Positions 25,713 through 34,589 of a stretch of 64,000 nt of DNA are shown here, one piece after another (position 1 is the stretch's first letter; every line of letters begins with the position of its first letter). A program made the translations under genes and the position numbers. The notes under the pieces are model-generated. The model saw only the letters and a list, made by a program, of their open reading frames with translations. It did no database searches and was not told the DNA's origin. The DNA comes from Bradyrhizobium canariense. Lineage in GTDB: Bacteria; Pseudomonadota; Alphaproteobacteria; Rhizobiales; Xanthobacteraceae. Location of the stretch: NCBI RefSeq assembly GCF_018130465.1, contig NZ_JAFCKJ010000003.1, forward strand, positions 434,001-498,000, in the 5' to 3' direction.

Positions 25713-27407
25713 ATGAAGCTGCTGAGTCACCTCAAGATCCGCACCAAGCTCGCCAGCATGGTCTGTCTTTCGGCACTCACGGTCACGGCCATCATCGGGG
25801 TGTCGTCCGTGCTCAGCAAGAGCCGCATGATGGAGGACCGCGCCGAGCAGATGCGGACCGCGGTCGAGCTCCTCTATAACCTTGCCCAATCGCTCCAGGA
25901 CGAAGTCACCGCCGGCAAGATGACGCTGGACGAGGCCAAAGCCCGGTTCCACCAGCGCGGCCGGCGCATGACCTTCAACGGCGGCCAAGGCTATCCCGTC
26001 GTCTACAATCCCGACACCTCGCTGTTCGTGAACGGCGCCAATCAGCAGCTCGAAGGCAAGATCACCGGCGCGAAAGACTCCAACGGCGTCCTCATCGCCG
26101 ATGCCATCATCAATACCGGCAAGGAGACGGCGCAGGGTGGCGTAACCTCCTACCTCTATCCCCGCCCCGGCCAGACCGAGCCGGTCCGCAAGACCGTGTT
26201 CGCACGCAAATTCGCGCCCTGGAACGTGACGCTCAGCTACGGTCTCTATGTCGACGACATCGACGCCGACGTGCGCGCGCTGACGCTGGAGCTCGGCGCG
26301 ATCGGCATCGGCCTGATGCTGCTGATGGCGACGCTGTCCTGGCTGATCGCCCGCGACGTGCTCGGCGCGCTCGACCGCCAGAAGAACCGCATGCAGGAGA
26401 TTTCCGAAGGCGCCATCGACACGGCGGTCGAGGAGACTGGCCGCGGCGACGAGATCGGCCGCATGGCCGAGACCCTCGAAGTGCTCAGGCAGACCGCGCT
26501 GACGGCGCGTAACCTGGAGGCCGAGCAGGTCGCTACCAAGACTCGCAGCGAGCAGGAGAAGCGTGACGCGCTGATCGCGCTCGCCGACCGGTTCGATGCC
26601 TCCGTCGGCCAGCTCGTCGGCCTGATGGCCTCGGGCTCCGGCGAGCTGGAGGTCACCGCCAAGTCGATGTCGTCGACCGCGGAAGGCACCAACCGCCGCG
26701 CCGCCGTCGTCGGCTCGGCCGCCACCGAAGCCAGCCAGCGCGTCCAGACGGTCGCGGCCGCCGCCGAGGAGCTCTCCTCCTCCATCACCGAGATCAGCCG
26801 CCAGGTCGCGCAGTCCGCCGAAGTCACCGGCCGCGCCGTGGACAGCGCACGCCGCACCGACACCATCGTGCGCGCGCTCTCGGACGGTGCCCAGCAGATC
26901 GAGCATGTCGCCGAGCTGATCTCCAACATCGCGGCGCAAACCAACCTGCTCGCGCTCAACGCCACCATCGAGGCCGCACGCGCCGGTGAAGCCGGCCGCG
27001 GCTTTGCCGTCGTCGCCTCCGAGGTGAAGTCGCTGGCGAGCCAGACCGCTGAAGCCACCCGCGAGATCGGCGACAAGATCGCCCAGATCCAGGGCGCGAC
27101 CAAGGAAGCGGTGGAGGCCATCGGCGGCATCACCGCCACCATCGAGGAGGTCAGCCGAATCGCCACCTCGATCGGTGCTGCGATCGAGGAGCAAGGCGCC
27201 GCCACTGCCGAGATCGCCCGCAGCGTCTCGCAGACCGCCGAGGCGACCAAGGAAGTCACCACCAACATCGGCGGCGTCAGCACGGCAGCCAACGAGACCG
27301 GCAATGCCGCAGGCATGGTGCTCGCCGCCGCCTCAAACCTCTCCAAGCAGGCCGAGCAGCTCTCCGGCGAAGTCGGCACCTTCCTGGCCGGCGTGCGCGC
27401 GGCGTAA
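25713..27407 (+). CDS. Methyl-accepting chemotaxis protein
   Basis: 564-residue chemoreceptor. Transmembrane helix 1 ([19 protein letters not shown]) is followed by a periplasmic domain of about 150 residues with sCache-like sequence ([19 protein letters not shown] ... [20 protein letters not shown]). Helix 2 is [19 protein letters not shown], then a HAMP linker ([20 protein letters not shown]) and the cytoplasmic signalling hairpin with [20 protein letters not shown]. It ends without a CheR-docking pentapeptide. ATG at 25713 has GAGG five bases upstream; the GTG one codon earlier is too close. The ligand is unknown and no che genes are nearby. Confidence 0.95.
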   Translation: MKLLSHLKIRTKLASMVCLSALTVTAIIGVSSVLSKSRMMEDRAEQMRTAVELLYNLAQSLQDEVTAGKMTLDEAKARFHQRGRRMTFNGGQGYPVVYNPDTSLFVNGANQQLEGKITGAKDSNGVLIADAIINTGKETAQGGVTSYLYPRPGQTEPVRKTVFARKFAPWNVTLSYGLYVDDIDADVRALTLELGAIGIGLMLLMATLSWLIARDVLGALDRQKNRMQEISEGAIDTAVEETGRGDEIGRMAETLEVLRQTALTARNLEAEQVATKTRSEQEKRDALIALADRFDASVGQLVGLMASGSGELEVTAKSMSSTAEGTNRRAAVVGSAATEASQRVQTVAAAAEELSSSITEISRQVAQSAEVTGRAVDSARRTDTIVRALSDGAQQIEHVAELISNIAAQTNLLALNATIEAARAGEAGRGFAVVASEVKSLASQTAEATREIGDKIAQIQGATKEAVEAIGGITATIEEVSRIATSIGAAIEEQGAATAEIARSVSQTAEATKEVTTNIGGVSTAANETGNAAGMVLAAASNLSKQAEQLSGEVGTFLAGVRAA

Positions 27408-27432
27408 ACGGCCGGCACCAAACCCAGCACAT

Positions 27433-27522
27433 CGTCATGGCCGGGCTTGTCCCGGCCATCCACGTTCTCGGCGCTTATGGAAAGACAGTTCGTGGATGCC
27501 CGGGACAGGCCCTGGCATGACG
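27433..27522. repeat. Palindromic repeat pair, REPIN-like element (family 2)
   Basis: A 32-base unit at 27433-27464 (starting CGTCATGGCCGGGCTTGTCC) recurs inverted at 27491-27522, matching at 28 of 32 positions. Each copy can itself form a hairpin, and 26 bases separate them. It occupies the gap between the convergent chemoreceptor and AsmA-like genes and may serve as their terminator. The sequence differs from family 1 at 11570-11697, though the architecture is the same. Confidence 0.75.
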
Positions 27523-27540
27523 AGCCCGGCAGCCTCGCTG

Positions 27541-30500
27541 CTATCGCCGCGCGAGGGTGCAGCCGCTCGATAGCTGGCGCGTCGAGCCGGTCGAGCCATC
27601 GCTCGACTGCGACGGGAATTCTTCGAACGGCGAGTTCTGCTTGCCAGTGTTGAATTCGAAGATCTTGCGGAACAGGCCGGGCGCCATCGCCGAAATTGGA
27701 TTGACCCGCATCACGGGCGCGGCCGGCGTGCCGACAACCTCGTAGGTCACGCCGATCAATCCCTCATTGTTGCCGCCACCGAGGAAGATGCCGAACAACG
27801 GGATCTGGCCGAAGATGTTGTTGACGCCATACATCGGCACGAAGGTGCCGCTCATGCACACCTGGTTGCCGGGAAAGTCGATCGAGCCCTCGATGGTGGC
27901 GCCGATCATCGGCCCCTTGACCACGCCGTCACGGATCGTGAGCGCACCGTTCTGCCGCGTGAACTCCGCGCGCAACGCGGTGAAGGCCACGCCGCTCTGC
28001 GCACCGTTGGGAGCGCCCGCCGCGACGCGATCGAGTTGGTCCATTCCCTTGACCGCGAAGTCGCGCACGTTGATCAGGCCTTCCCTTGTCGTAGGCTCCG
28101 ACGTCGGCGGCTCCATTGCCACCACCATCTGGCCTCCGAAGACCTTGTTGGTGGTGTCGGTGAAGCGCAGGAAGTTGCCGGCATCGCTGGTCTGGAGATA
28201 GATCACCTCGCGGTTGCCCTGGGCACGGCCGCCGCGCAGGTCGGCGGCCACAGGCGTGTCTTTTCCGATCCTGCCGCTCATCGTGAAGGCTTTGACCGCA
28301 CCATTGCGGCGCGACATCTTGGCGTCGACGCTGCGCATCGCCTCGCCGTTGAAACCCATGACGGCGCCGAGCTTCACGTCGATGTCGAAATCGACGTTCT
28401 TCATCTTGCTCTTGGCATCGTCCTTGGAATTGCCTGAAATCGCCGACTTCAGGAAGCCGCGGCCGTCGAATACGTCGCCGCGCATCGTGCCCTTGACCAC
28501 GCCGTCCTGGCTACGCTCCACCTTCAGCGACGCCTTGTCGCCGTCGGACGGCGCGTAGGTCGGGAAGTTCGCGTTCATGAGGTCGCCGTTGGCATCGACC
28601 TCGAGCGACCCCTTGATCGAGGCGCCGCCGCCTTCGATGACGATCTCCTCCAGACGCGTCCATTGCGCCGTCGGCACCACCTTGAAGCTGGCCTTGCCCG
28701 CTTTGCCCGGCAGCTTGACCCAGCCGGGCAGGATGTTGTCGAGCTTGACCGAGGTCAGGTCGGCCTCGATGCCGAGCTTCGTCGTCTGGTCGGGCCCGCC
28801 GGCGATCTTGCCCGACAGCTTGATCGGCAGCGATCCGCTGACGGCGGGGCTCAAATCGAATCCGAGGCGTGCGCGGCTCGCATCGTCCAGCGTGGTCTGC
28901 AATTTGACGTCCGCATCGCCCTCGGCCGGCTTGCGGTAGTCGAGCGAGGCGGCCTGCCCGTTGATCTTGACGTCGCCCTTGACCTGATAGCCCTGGTTGC
29001 TCGCGACGATCTTGAGGTTGTTGGCCTCCAGCTTCTGGTTCATCACCAGCTTGTCGGCAGCAAAGCCGTTGAGATCAGCCGTGACGGTGTAGGCGGTGTC
29101 GGCCTTGGTCAGCTCGCCCTTGACCGGCAACCCAAGCTGGATGTTCGCCGAGAACGTCCCCTTGCTGGTATTGGGGTCGATGACGGTCGACGACAGATCG
29201 CTCAGGCGATCATTGGAAAGCATTTCGGCGGCCGCAGGCACCGGGCCTTCGAGATGGAACCGGGTCCGCGACGGCGACGGCTTGGGCGCCATATCAGGCA
29301 CCTCGAAGACGAAGTCGGAAATCGTGACCTTGCGGCCCGCCGGCGTATCGGCAATGCCCTGCCCGATATTCACGGTCGCGGTGCGCCCGGTCACGCGCGC
29401 CTTCAAATCGGCATCGTGCACCACCGGCATGCCGTCGACGGGGCGAACCGCGACACCGCTTGCCACGATGTTGACCGACAGACCGTCGTCGGGAATGGGT
29501 GGGCCCTTGCGCGGAAGATTCTTGGTCGGCGAATTGATGCCGATCTCGATGCGCTGGAGCGTTCCACGCTCGATCCGCTCGATCACCCATTCGCGCAACT
29601 CGGGAACGACAAGCGTCGGCCACATCCGCTTGAGCGCGGAGGCCGACATCGGTGTTCCCGCAAAACCCAATGTCAGCCGCGGCTCGCCCGAATAGTCGAT
29701 GGCACCGGTGCCGGCGACGCCGATCTCTCCGTTGGAGATATCGGCCTGCGTCAACAGCAGCCTCTTGTGGTCGGTGTCGAAGCGGAAGCCGATCGCAATA
29801 CGGTTGAAGACCAGCGGCGGCTCGTTGTCGATGCCGCCGAGCAGGATCGAGCCGCCGCTGAAACCGAGCTGCCAGTCGTTGACGGTGCCGTTGGGCGGCT
29901 CGACGTGGGCCAGAAGCGTCAGGCGGTTCGCGCCCGAGAGGACCTTGAACGGAGCGACCAGTACCCGCCGATTGGCGTCCCACTCGACATTGATCTCGGC
30001 CGAGTCGATCGCCATCGGATAGTCGGGCGTATCGGTGTCGATGATGTTGCCCGCACCGACCGTGATCTTGCCGCGAAAGAAGGTCGGCACGCCGTCGCGG
30101 CCGAGCTCGCCCTTGAGCTCGCCGGTCAGCGGCAGGTCGGCGGTGTAGGTGAGGTCCTTCACCCGCAGCGCCAGCAGGATGTTGGCGGTCGAGACCTTGT
30201 CGGCGCGGATGTCGACCGAGCGCACGCCGTTCTCGGTGGGGCCGATCGTGGCACGCAGCGACCATGGACGCGCGCCCTCCTCGCCCAGGCTGAGCGCGAC
30301 GCCACCACGGCTCGGCCGGCGCAGGCTGAGCGTGATGTTCTCAAACGTCCATTTGCTGCCGCGCTGCTGATCGTCGACGATCAGATTGCCGTTCTTCAGG
30401 CCGATCTCGTTGAGGTTCTGGCCGTCGAGGCCGGTCATGCTCAGACTGTCGAGCCAGTCGAGGCCCTGAAGAATGCCGCTCGGGGCCGTGGCCTGGGGCG

Positions 30501-31251
30501 CGGCTTGCGATGCGTCGGGGGTCGCAGGCTCGGTGGCGAATGGCGGCGGTGGGACACCGTTGCGCGGGAATGTCGGCGGCAGCCCTGCGTCCTTCTTGGA
30601 TGCGACGCCGGTTGCGAGCGGCTTTGCGGTGTCGCCGGCCGACACCGTGACGGTGCCGTCAGGCGCGATCCGGATCGCGAGCTCGGCATCGACGAGGTTG
30701 AGGCTTTCTGCGCGCAGATGCCCCATCAGCAGGCCCGCACCCGACAGCTTCACCTCGGCCTTCGGTGCGGTGGCGACAATGACGTGATCGTGGTCGCGCA
30801 CGACGATATCACGGATGCGCACGGCGATGCGGATCCGCCCGGCCCGTTCGATCTGCGTGCCGCCGACCTCCACGGTGTTGCCGTGACCGATATTGTCCTC
30901 GATCGCGGCGGCGAGCCACGGCGTCGCAATGTCGAGATTGATGGGACCGGCGCCGAGCCGCCACCACAGCGCGCCGAAACAGCCGACGAAGATGACGACC
31001 AGGGCACCGACGACCACGGCCACGCGCTTCAGCCAGCGACCGCCGCCCAGCCAGCGGCGCAGCGGCCCAAACCCGTCACCGAAGCGATGGAAGCCCGAAT
31101 TGGAACGCGACAACAGCCGGCGCGCCCGATGGCCCGCCGCCGCTTCCTGATCCGGATCCCAATCGGAGTCGTCCCATTGCTGCGGCTCTGGCTGGCCGCC
31201 GCGCCGATTCAAATCCCGATTGCCGTCCTGGGGCGACGTATTCCTTGCCAT
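27541..31251 (-). CDS. Giant AsmA/YhdP-like envelope protein
   Basis: 1236-residue protein, single-pass with a large periplasmic part. About 75 polar cytoplasmic residues precede one transmembrane helix (VAVVVGALVVIFVGCFGALW). The remainder is a long beta-rich repeat region (DUF3971-like; many LxG, GxI and DxN strands), ending in an AsmA-type C-terminal segment (FTALRAEFTRQNGALTIRDG ... GNQVCMSGTFVPMYGVN). Proteins of this group are thought to form a hydrophobic groove carrying phospholipids between inner and outer membranes. ATG at 31251 is chosen provisionally (GAGAGG close upstream); an in-frame ATG at 31374 would add 41 residues. Divergent from the peroxiredoxin gene. Confidence 0.88.
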   Translation of the reverse strand: MARNTSPQDGNRDLNRRGGQPEPQQWDDSDWDPDQEAAAGHRARRLLSRSNSGFHRFGDGFGPLRRWLGGGRWLKRVAVVVGALVVIFVGCFGALWWRLGAGPINLDIATPWLAAAIEDNIGHGNTVEVGGTQIERAGRIRIAVRIRDIVVRDHDHVIVATAPKAEVKLSGAGLLMGHLRAESLNLVDAELAIRIAPDGTVTVSAGDTAKPLATGVASKKDAGLPPTFPRNGVPPPPFATEPATPDASQAAPQATAPSGILQGLDWLDSLSMTGLDGQNLNEIGLKNGNLIVDDQQRGSKWTFENITLSLRRPSRGGVALSLGEEGARPWSLRATIGPTENGVRSVDIRADKVSTANILLALRVKDLTYTADLPLTGELKGELGRDGVPTFFRGKITVGAGNIIDTDTPDYPMAIDSAEINVEWDANRRVLVAPFKVLSGANRLTLLAHVEPPNGTVNDWQLGFSGGSILLGGIDNEPPLVFNRIAIGFRFDTDHKRLLLTQADISNGEIGVAGTGAIDYSGEPRLTLGFAGTPMSASALKRMWPTLVVPELREWVIERIERGTLQRIEIGINSPTKNLPRKGPPIPDDGLSVNIVASGVAVRPVDGMPVVHDADLKARVTGRTATVNIGQGIADTPAGRKVTISDFVFEVPDMAPKPSPSRTRFHLEGPVPAAAEMLSNDRLSDLSSTVIDPNTSKGTFSANIQLGLPVKGELTKADTAYTVTADLNGFAADKLVMNQKLEANNLKIVASNQGYQVKGDVKINGQAASLDYRKPAEGDADVKLQTTLDDASRARLGFDLSPAVSGSLPIKLSGKIAGGPDQTTKLGIEADLTSVKLDNILPGWVKLPGKAGKASFKVVPTAQWTRLEEIVIEGGGASIKGSLEVDANGDLMNANFPTYAPSDGDKASLKVERSQDGVVKGTMRGDVFDGRGFLKSAISGNSKDDAKSKMKNVDFDIDVKLGAVMGFNGEAMRSVDAKMSRRNGAVKAFTMSGRIGKDTPVAADLRGGRAQGNREVIYLQTSDAGNFLRFTDTTNKVFGGQMVVAMEPPTSEPTTREGLINVRDFAVKGMDQLDRVAAGAPNGAQSGVAFTALRAEFTRQNGALTIRDGVVKGPMIGATIEGSIDFPGNQVCMSGTFVPMYGVNNIFGQIPLFGIFLGGGNNEGLIGVTYEVVGTPAAPVMRVNPISAMAPGLFRKIFEFNTGKQNSPFEEFPSQSSDGSTGSTRQLSSGCTLARR

Positions 31252-31542
31252 TGCCTCTCGATACAGGCGCCCGTCGTGGGATTGAGCGCCGCCGGGACCG
31301 CACCCGTCGCCGGGAAGCGAAGCTCCCTGCGACGGCATTGCCGCCATACCTCGAATATTCCTGCTGTTCGTCATTTCGCCCCGGGAGCGCGTTCAACGAG
31401 CAGTGGGGTGGTGCGTGGAATTCCTTGTAACCAGACTCCGGCGTCGTCAGACTTGCCCGGCCGAGGGCACGATTCCGGCATACCGGAAGTGGGCTGCAAT
31501 ACCGCTTTGGTTGACCCGCCGAAAGCGACGAAAGGAAGGCGT

Positions 31543-32235
31543 ATGTCCAAGAAATCCCGAAAGAAAACGTCCAAAACGCCCTCCGGCAGTCCGACGGCTA
31601 AAAAGACGCCCGTGAAAACGCGGGCTGCGACTCAAACCAAGTCCGCGAAAACACAGCGGACACCGGCGAGCAAATCAACTGGGACCATAGCAAAGACAGC
31701 ATCGCATAAGGCCGCATCGAAACGATTAAATTCTTCCAAATCGGCATCCGCGCCCGAAGCGCCGGCCAAGGCCAGCTTGGCCGAGGGTCAGAAGGCTCCC
31801 GCCTTCCGCCTGCCCCGCGACGGTGGCGGTGTCGTCGCGCTGTCGGATTATACCGGCCAGAAGCTCGTCCTGTTCTTCTATCCCCGCGCCGACACGCCGG
31901 GCTGCACCAGAGAGGCCATCGACTTCACCCGGCTGACCGGCGCCTTCGCCAAGGCTGGCACGGCCGTGCTCGGTATCTCCGCCGATCCGGTAAAGGCTCA
32001 GGAGAAGTTCCGCGACAAGCACGGTCTCGGCGTTCCCCTCATCTCGGACGAGAAACACGAGATGCTGGAGGCCTACGGGGCCTGGGGCCAAAAGTCCATG
32101 TATGGCAAGAGCTTCCTGGGAATTCTTCGCACCACGATGCTGCTTGGCGCCGACGGCAAGATCGCCAAGGTCTGGCGCAATGTCCGGGTCGACGGCCACG
32201 CCGACGAGGTGTTGGAAGCGGCAAGACGCCTTTAA
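31543..32235 (+). CDS. bcp: Bcp/PrxQ-type peroxiredoxin with Lys-rich N-terminal extension
   Basis: 230-residue thiol peroxidase. The peroxiredoxin domain starts near residue 76 (SLAEGQKAPAFRLPRDGGG). The peroxidatic Cys is in YPRADTPGCTREAIDF. The resolving Cys usual five residues later in Bcp is Ile here, and no other Cys is present, so it should work as a 1-Cys enzyme needing an external thiol. The first 75 residues are Lys, Ala, Ser and Thr-rich (KKSRKKTSKTPSGSPTAKKT), unusual for the family and similar in style to the tfoX-like protein's tail. Start placed by GGAAGG. The M23 peptidase gene follows 110 bases later. Confidence 0.92.
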   Translation: MSKKSRKKTSKTPSGSPTAKKTPVKTRAATQTKSAKTQRTPASKSTGTIAKTASHKAASKRLNSSKSASAPEAPAKASLAEGQKAPAFRLPRDGGGVVALSDYTGQKLVLFFYPRADTPGCTREAIDFTRLTGAFAKAGTAVLGISADPVKAQEKFRDKHGLGVPLISDEKHEMLEAYGAWGQKSMYGKSFLGILRTTMLLGADGKIAKVWRNVRVDGHADEVLEAARRL

Positions 32236-32345
32236 CCAATCCTTTAAATTCGACCGGTTCCGTTTCCGGAAAATTAACCATGACCGGCCCAGATTGCCGC
32301 GGCAATTAGGCCGTACGGACTCATCCGACCGGCGCGGGAGTGCCG

Positions 32346-33704
32346 ATGTCGAAAAGTTCTGCCCAATACTCGCAGTACCCCCAACATCAGCCACACGACC
32401 ACGGACGAGCCTTTCATCGTCGTCCTGCCGCGGTGGCGACTGCGCTTCCCCTTCCGGACACCGACGACGCCTACACCATCGTGCATCACGGCAAGCAGGT
32501 TCGCCTTGGGCCCGTGGTGTTCTGGATCGTGGTCGGCACCGTCGTGTTGCTCGGGCTCTGGTCGGCCGCAACCGCTACCTATTTCGCCTTCCGCGACGAC
32601 GTCCTCACCCGGCTGATCGCCCGGCAGGCCGAGATGCAATACGCCTATGAGGACCGCATCACCGAGCTGCGCGCCAAGGTCGACCGCACCACCAGCCGGC
32701 AGCTGCTTGACCAGGAGCAGTTCGACCAGAAGCTCGACCAGATCATGAAGCGCCAGACGGCGCTGGAGTCCCGTGCCACGGCGCTCGGGGCCATGCCAGA
32801 CGTGACCGGATCGATTCCCCGCTCCACCCCGCAGCGTGGTGAGGCGAGCCAGACGACGCAGGGCACGCCAAAGCCCTCGCCGATCAGCGACACCGTGATC
32901 TTCGTGGCGCCGCCGGATCGCGAAGCGCGGCTCGAGTCGCGCGCGCCGACCCTCGCAGCTCCGCCCGTCAATCAATTCGCCAAGAACCAGGGGTTCGACA
33001 ACGTCGTCGTTCGGCTCACGACCTCGCTTGACCAGGTCGAGCGTCGGCAGTTGGCGGCGCTCAACGCCGTCGAGGAAGGCATGGATTCACGCATGCGCCG
33101 GATGCGCGGCGTCGTCAGCGATCTCGGCCTGAACCTCGCAAATCTCGAAGCCGCCGTACCGCGCACTGCGATGGGCGGGCCTTTCGTGCCCGTTAAACTC
33201 ACTGCCAGTTCAGGGCCGTTCGAGAAGCAGCTCTATCGGATCAACAGCACCCGCGCCGAGATGGACCGGCTCAATCGCACGCTCGCACTCGTGCCCTATC
33301 GCAAGCCCGTCATAGGCGAGGTCGAATTCACCTCCGGCTTCGGCGTGCGCAGCGATCCGTTCCTCGGCCGGCCCGCGATGCACACCGGGCTCGACTTTCG
33401 CGCCGCGAGCGGCGATCCCGTTCGCGTCACTGCCAACGGCAAGGTCGTCTCGGCCGGTTGGTCCGGCGGCTACGGCCGCATGATCGAGGTCGATCACGGC
33501 AATGGGCTTGCGACCCGCTATGGCCATCTCTCCGAGATCAACGTCAGGGTTGGCGAGATCGTGAAGATCGGCCAAGTGGTCGGGCTCGTCGGGTCGACCG
33601 GCCGTTCCACCGGCCCGCATCTGCACTACGAAACCCGCATCGACGGTGAAGCGGTCGATCCGCAGAAGTTCCTGCGCGCCGGCGTGCGGCTCAGCGCGGG
33701 CTAG
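32346..33704 (+). CDS. M23 family (LytM-type) zinc metallopeptidase, membrane-anchored
   Basis: 452-residue protein. After about 55 cytoplasmic residues there is one transmembrane segment (VVFWIVVGTVVLLGLWSAAT), a coiled-coil region (residues about 85-150), and a linker. The C-terminal LytM domain has the zinc ligands in MHTGLDF (HxxxD) and HLHYE (HxH), so the active site looks intact. It should cleave peptidoglycan cross-links in the periplasm or act in envelope remodelling. ATG at 32346 with GGGAG upstream is preferred over the GTG two codons before. Confidence 0.93.
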   Translation: MSKSSAQYSQYPQHQPHDHGRAFHRRPAAVATALPLPDTDDAYTIVHHGKQVRLGPVVFWIVVGTVVLLGLWSAATATYFAFRDDVLTRLIARQAEMQYAYEDRITELRAKVDRTTSRQLLDQEQFDQKLDQIMKRQTALESRATALGAMPDVTGSIPRSTPQRGEASQTTQGTPKPSPISDTVIFVAPPDREARLESRAPTLAAPPVNQFAKNQGFDNVVVRLTTSLDQVERRQLAALNAVEEGMDSRMRRMRGVVSDLGLNLANLEAAVPRTAMGGPFVPVKLTASSGPFEKQLYRINSTRAEMDRLNRTLALVPYRKPVIGEVEFTSGFGVRSDPFLGRPAMHTGLDFRAASGDPVRVTANGKVVSAGWSGGYGRMIEVDHGNGLATRYGHLSEINVRVGEIVKIGQVVGLVGSTGRSTGPHLHYETRIDGEAVDPQKFLRAGVRLSAG

Positions 33705-33741
33705 AACCGGGCTCCAACGCAAATAGCCATTCGTGACGGAC

Positions 33742-34380
33742 TCAGACGCGAGCCTGGCACGCCTTCAGGAAGAACTTCAGTCCTGCCTCGATTTCCTGCT
33801 CGATCATTCTCTCCGAGAGATCGCTGAGGCCCAGCACAATCAGCAGCGGTAGCTCGCCGCGGACCAGAGACAGGAACTGCTTGGCGGCTTCCATCGGGTC
33901 GTCGAATTCCAAGAGCTTCTCGGCCCTGGCCTCCTCGAGGAATTGAGAGAGGCGCCGAATCGTCGCCTCGGGGCCGCTTTCATAGAAGAGTCGGGCGAGT
34001 ACGGGAAAGCGGCCGCTCTCGTTGGCGATGATGCGGACGAAGGCGACATCCTTTCGATGAATGAAGCTGTGGAGGTATTGCTTGGCGAACTCCCGCAGCG
34101 CTTCGGATAGTCCGGCCGACAGTTTGGGTAGCGGAAGGTCGCGTTGCAGTCTCTCGCACTCCGCCACGATCAATGAGGCGAACAGGGCCTCCTTGCTGGG
34201 GAAATACGCGTAGAGCGTGGCCTTCGACACGCCGGCGGCTTTCGCGATCGCATCCATACTGGTCGCGGAGAAGCCCTGATCCAGAAACAGCTGCCACGCC
34301 GCACGGATGACGATGTCCATCTTGCGGCCCGCTGGTGCGCTGTCCTTCTCGTGAGCAGGATGGGCAATCGTTTCGATCAA
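33742..34380 (-). CDS. TetR family transcriptional repressor
   Basis: 212-residue regulator. The HTH is MDAIAKAAGVSKATLYAYFPSKEALF, preceded by the helix IVIRAAWQLFLDQGFSATS. The C-terminal ligand-binding domain resembles the TetR_C AefR-like group (FVRIIANESGRFPVLARLFYESG). TTG at 34380 is chosen because GGAG lies 8 bases upstream; the frame stays open to 34479. It is divergent from the RND efflux operon, and palindromes at 34519-34575 are the likely operators, so it probably represses the pump and itself. Confidence 0.9.
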   Translation of the reverse strand: MIETIAHPAHEKDSAPAGRKMDIVIRAAWQLFLDQGFSATSMDAIAKAAGVSKATLYAYFPSKEALFASLIVAECERLQRDLPLPKLSAGLSEALREFAKQYLHSFIHRKDVAFVRIIANESGRFPVLARLFYESGPEATIRRLSQFLEEARAEKLLEFDDPMEAAKQFLSLVRGELPLLIVLGLSDLSERMIEQEIEAGLKFFLKACQARV

Positions 34381-34518
34381 GGATGGCTCTCCGTCAGTTC
34401 GCGGCTCGGTCGTCGCTGTCTGCGTGCACAATGACCGGGCGCCAACAACTTGAAAGAACAAAGAGGCGCACTTGAGCAAGGCCCGCTTAGCCCAGTTTTT
34501 TCACAGTTACAAAACTAG

Positions 34519-34575
34519 ACAGTTCAGTACTGTTGACAACATTGGTCCGCCCGGTCAAGTACTGAACGGTTCAGT
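34519..34575. promoter_or_regulatory. Candidate TetR operators in the divergent promoter region
   Basis: Two related sites: ACTGAACGGTTCAGT (34561-34575), a perfect 7-1-7 palindrome 15 bases before the efflux gene ATG, and ACAGTTCAGTACTGT (34519-34533), an imperfect version sharing GTTCAGT. A TTGACA lies at 34533-34538. Spacing and position fit repression of both divergent genes. Confidence 0.65.
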
Positions 34576-34589
34576 TTTAACGGGCGCCA

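Noticed and set aside
28663-32235. Plus-strand open frame of 1190 codons across the AsmA-like gene, ending in the peroxiredoxin
   Set aside because: Its first two thirds are antisense to the AsmA-like gene and have Arg/His/Asp-rich shadow composition. Only the end from 31543 is a real gene, with its own ribosome binding site.
32232-32247. CtrA-like TTAA...TTAA motif before the M23 peptidase gene
   Set aside because: The spacer is 8 bases, not the 7 required by the consensus.
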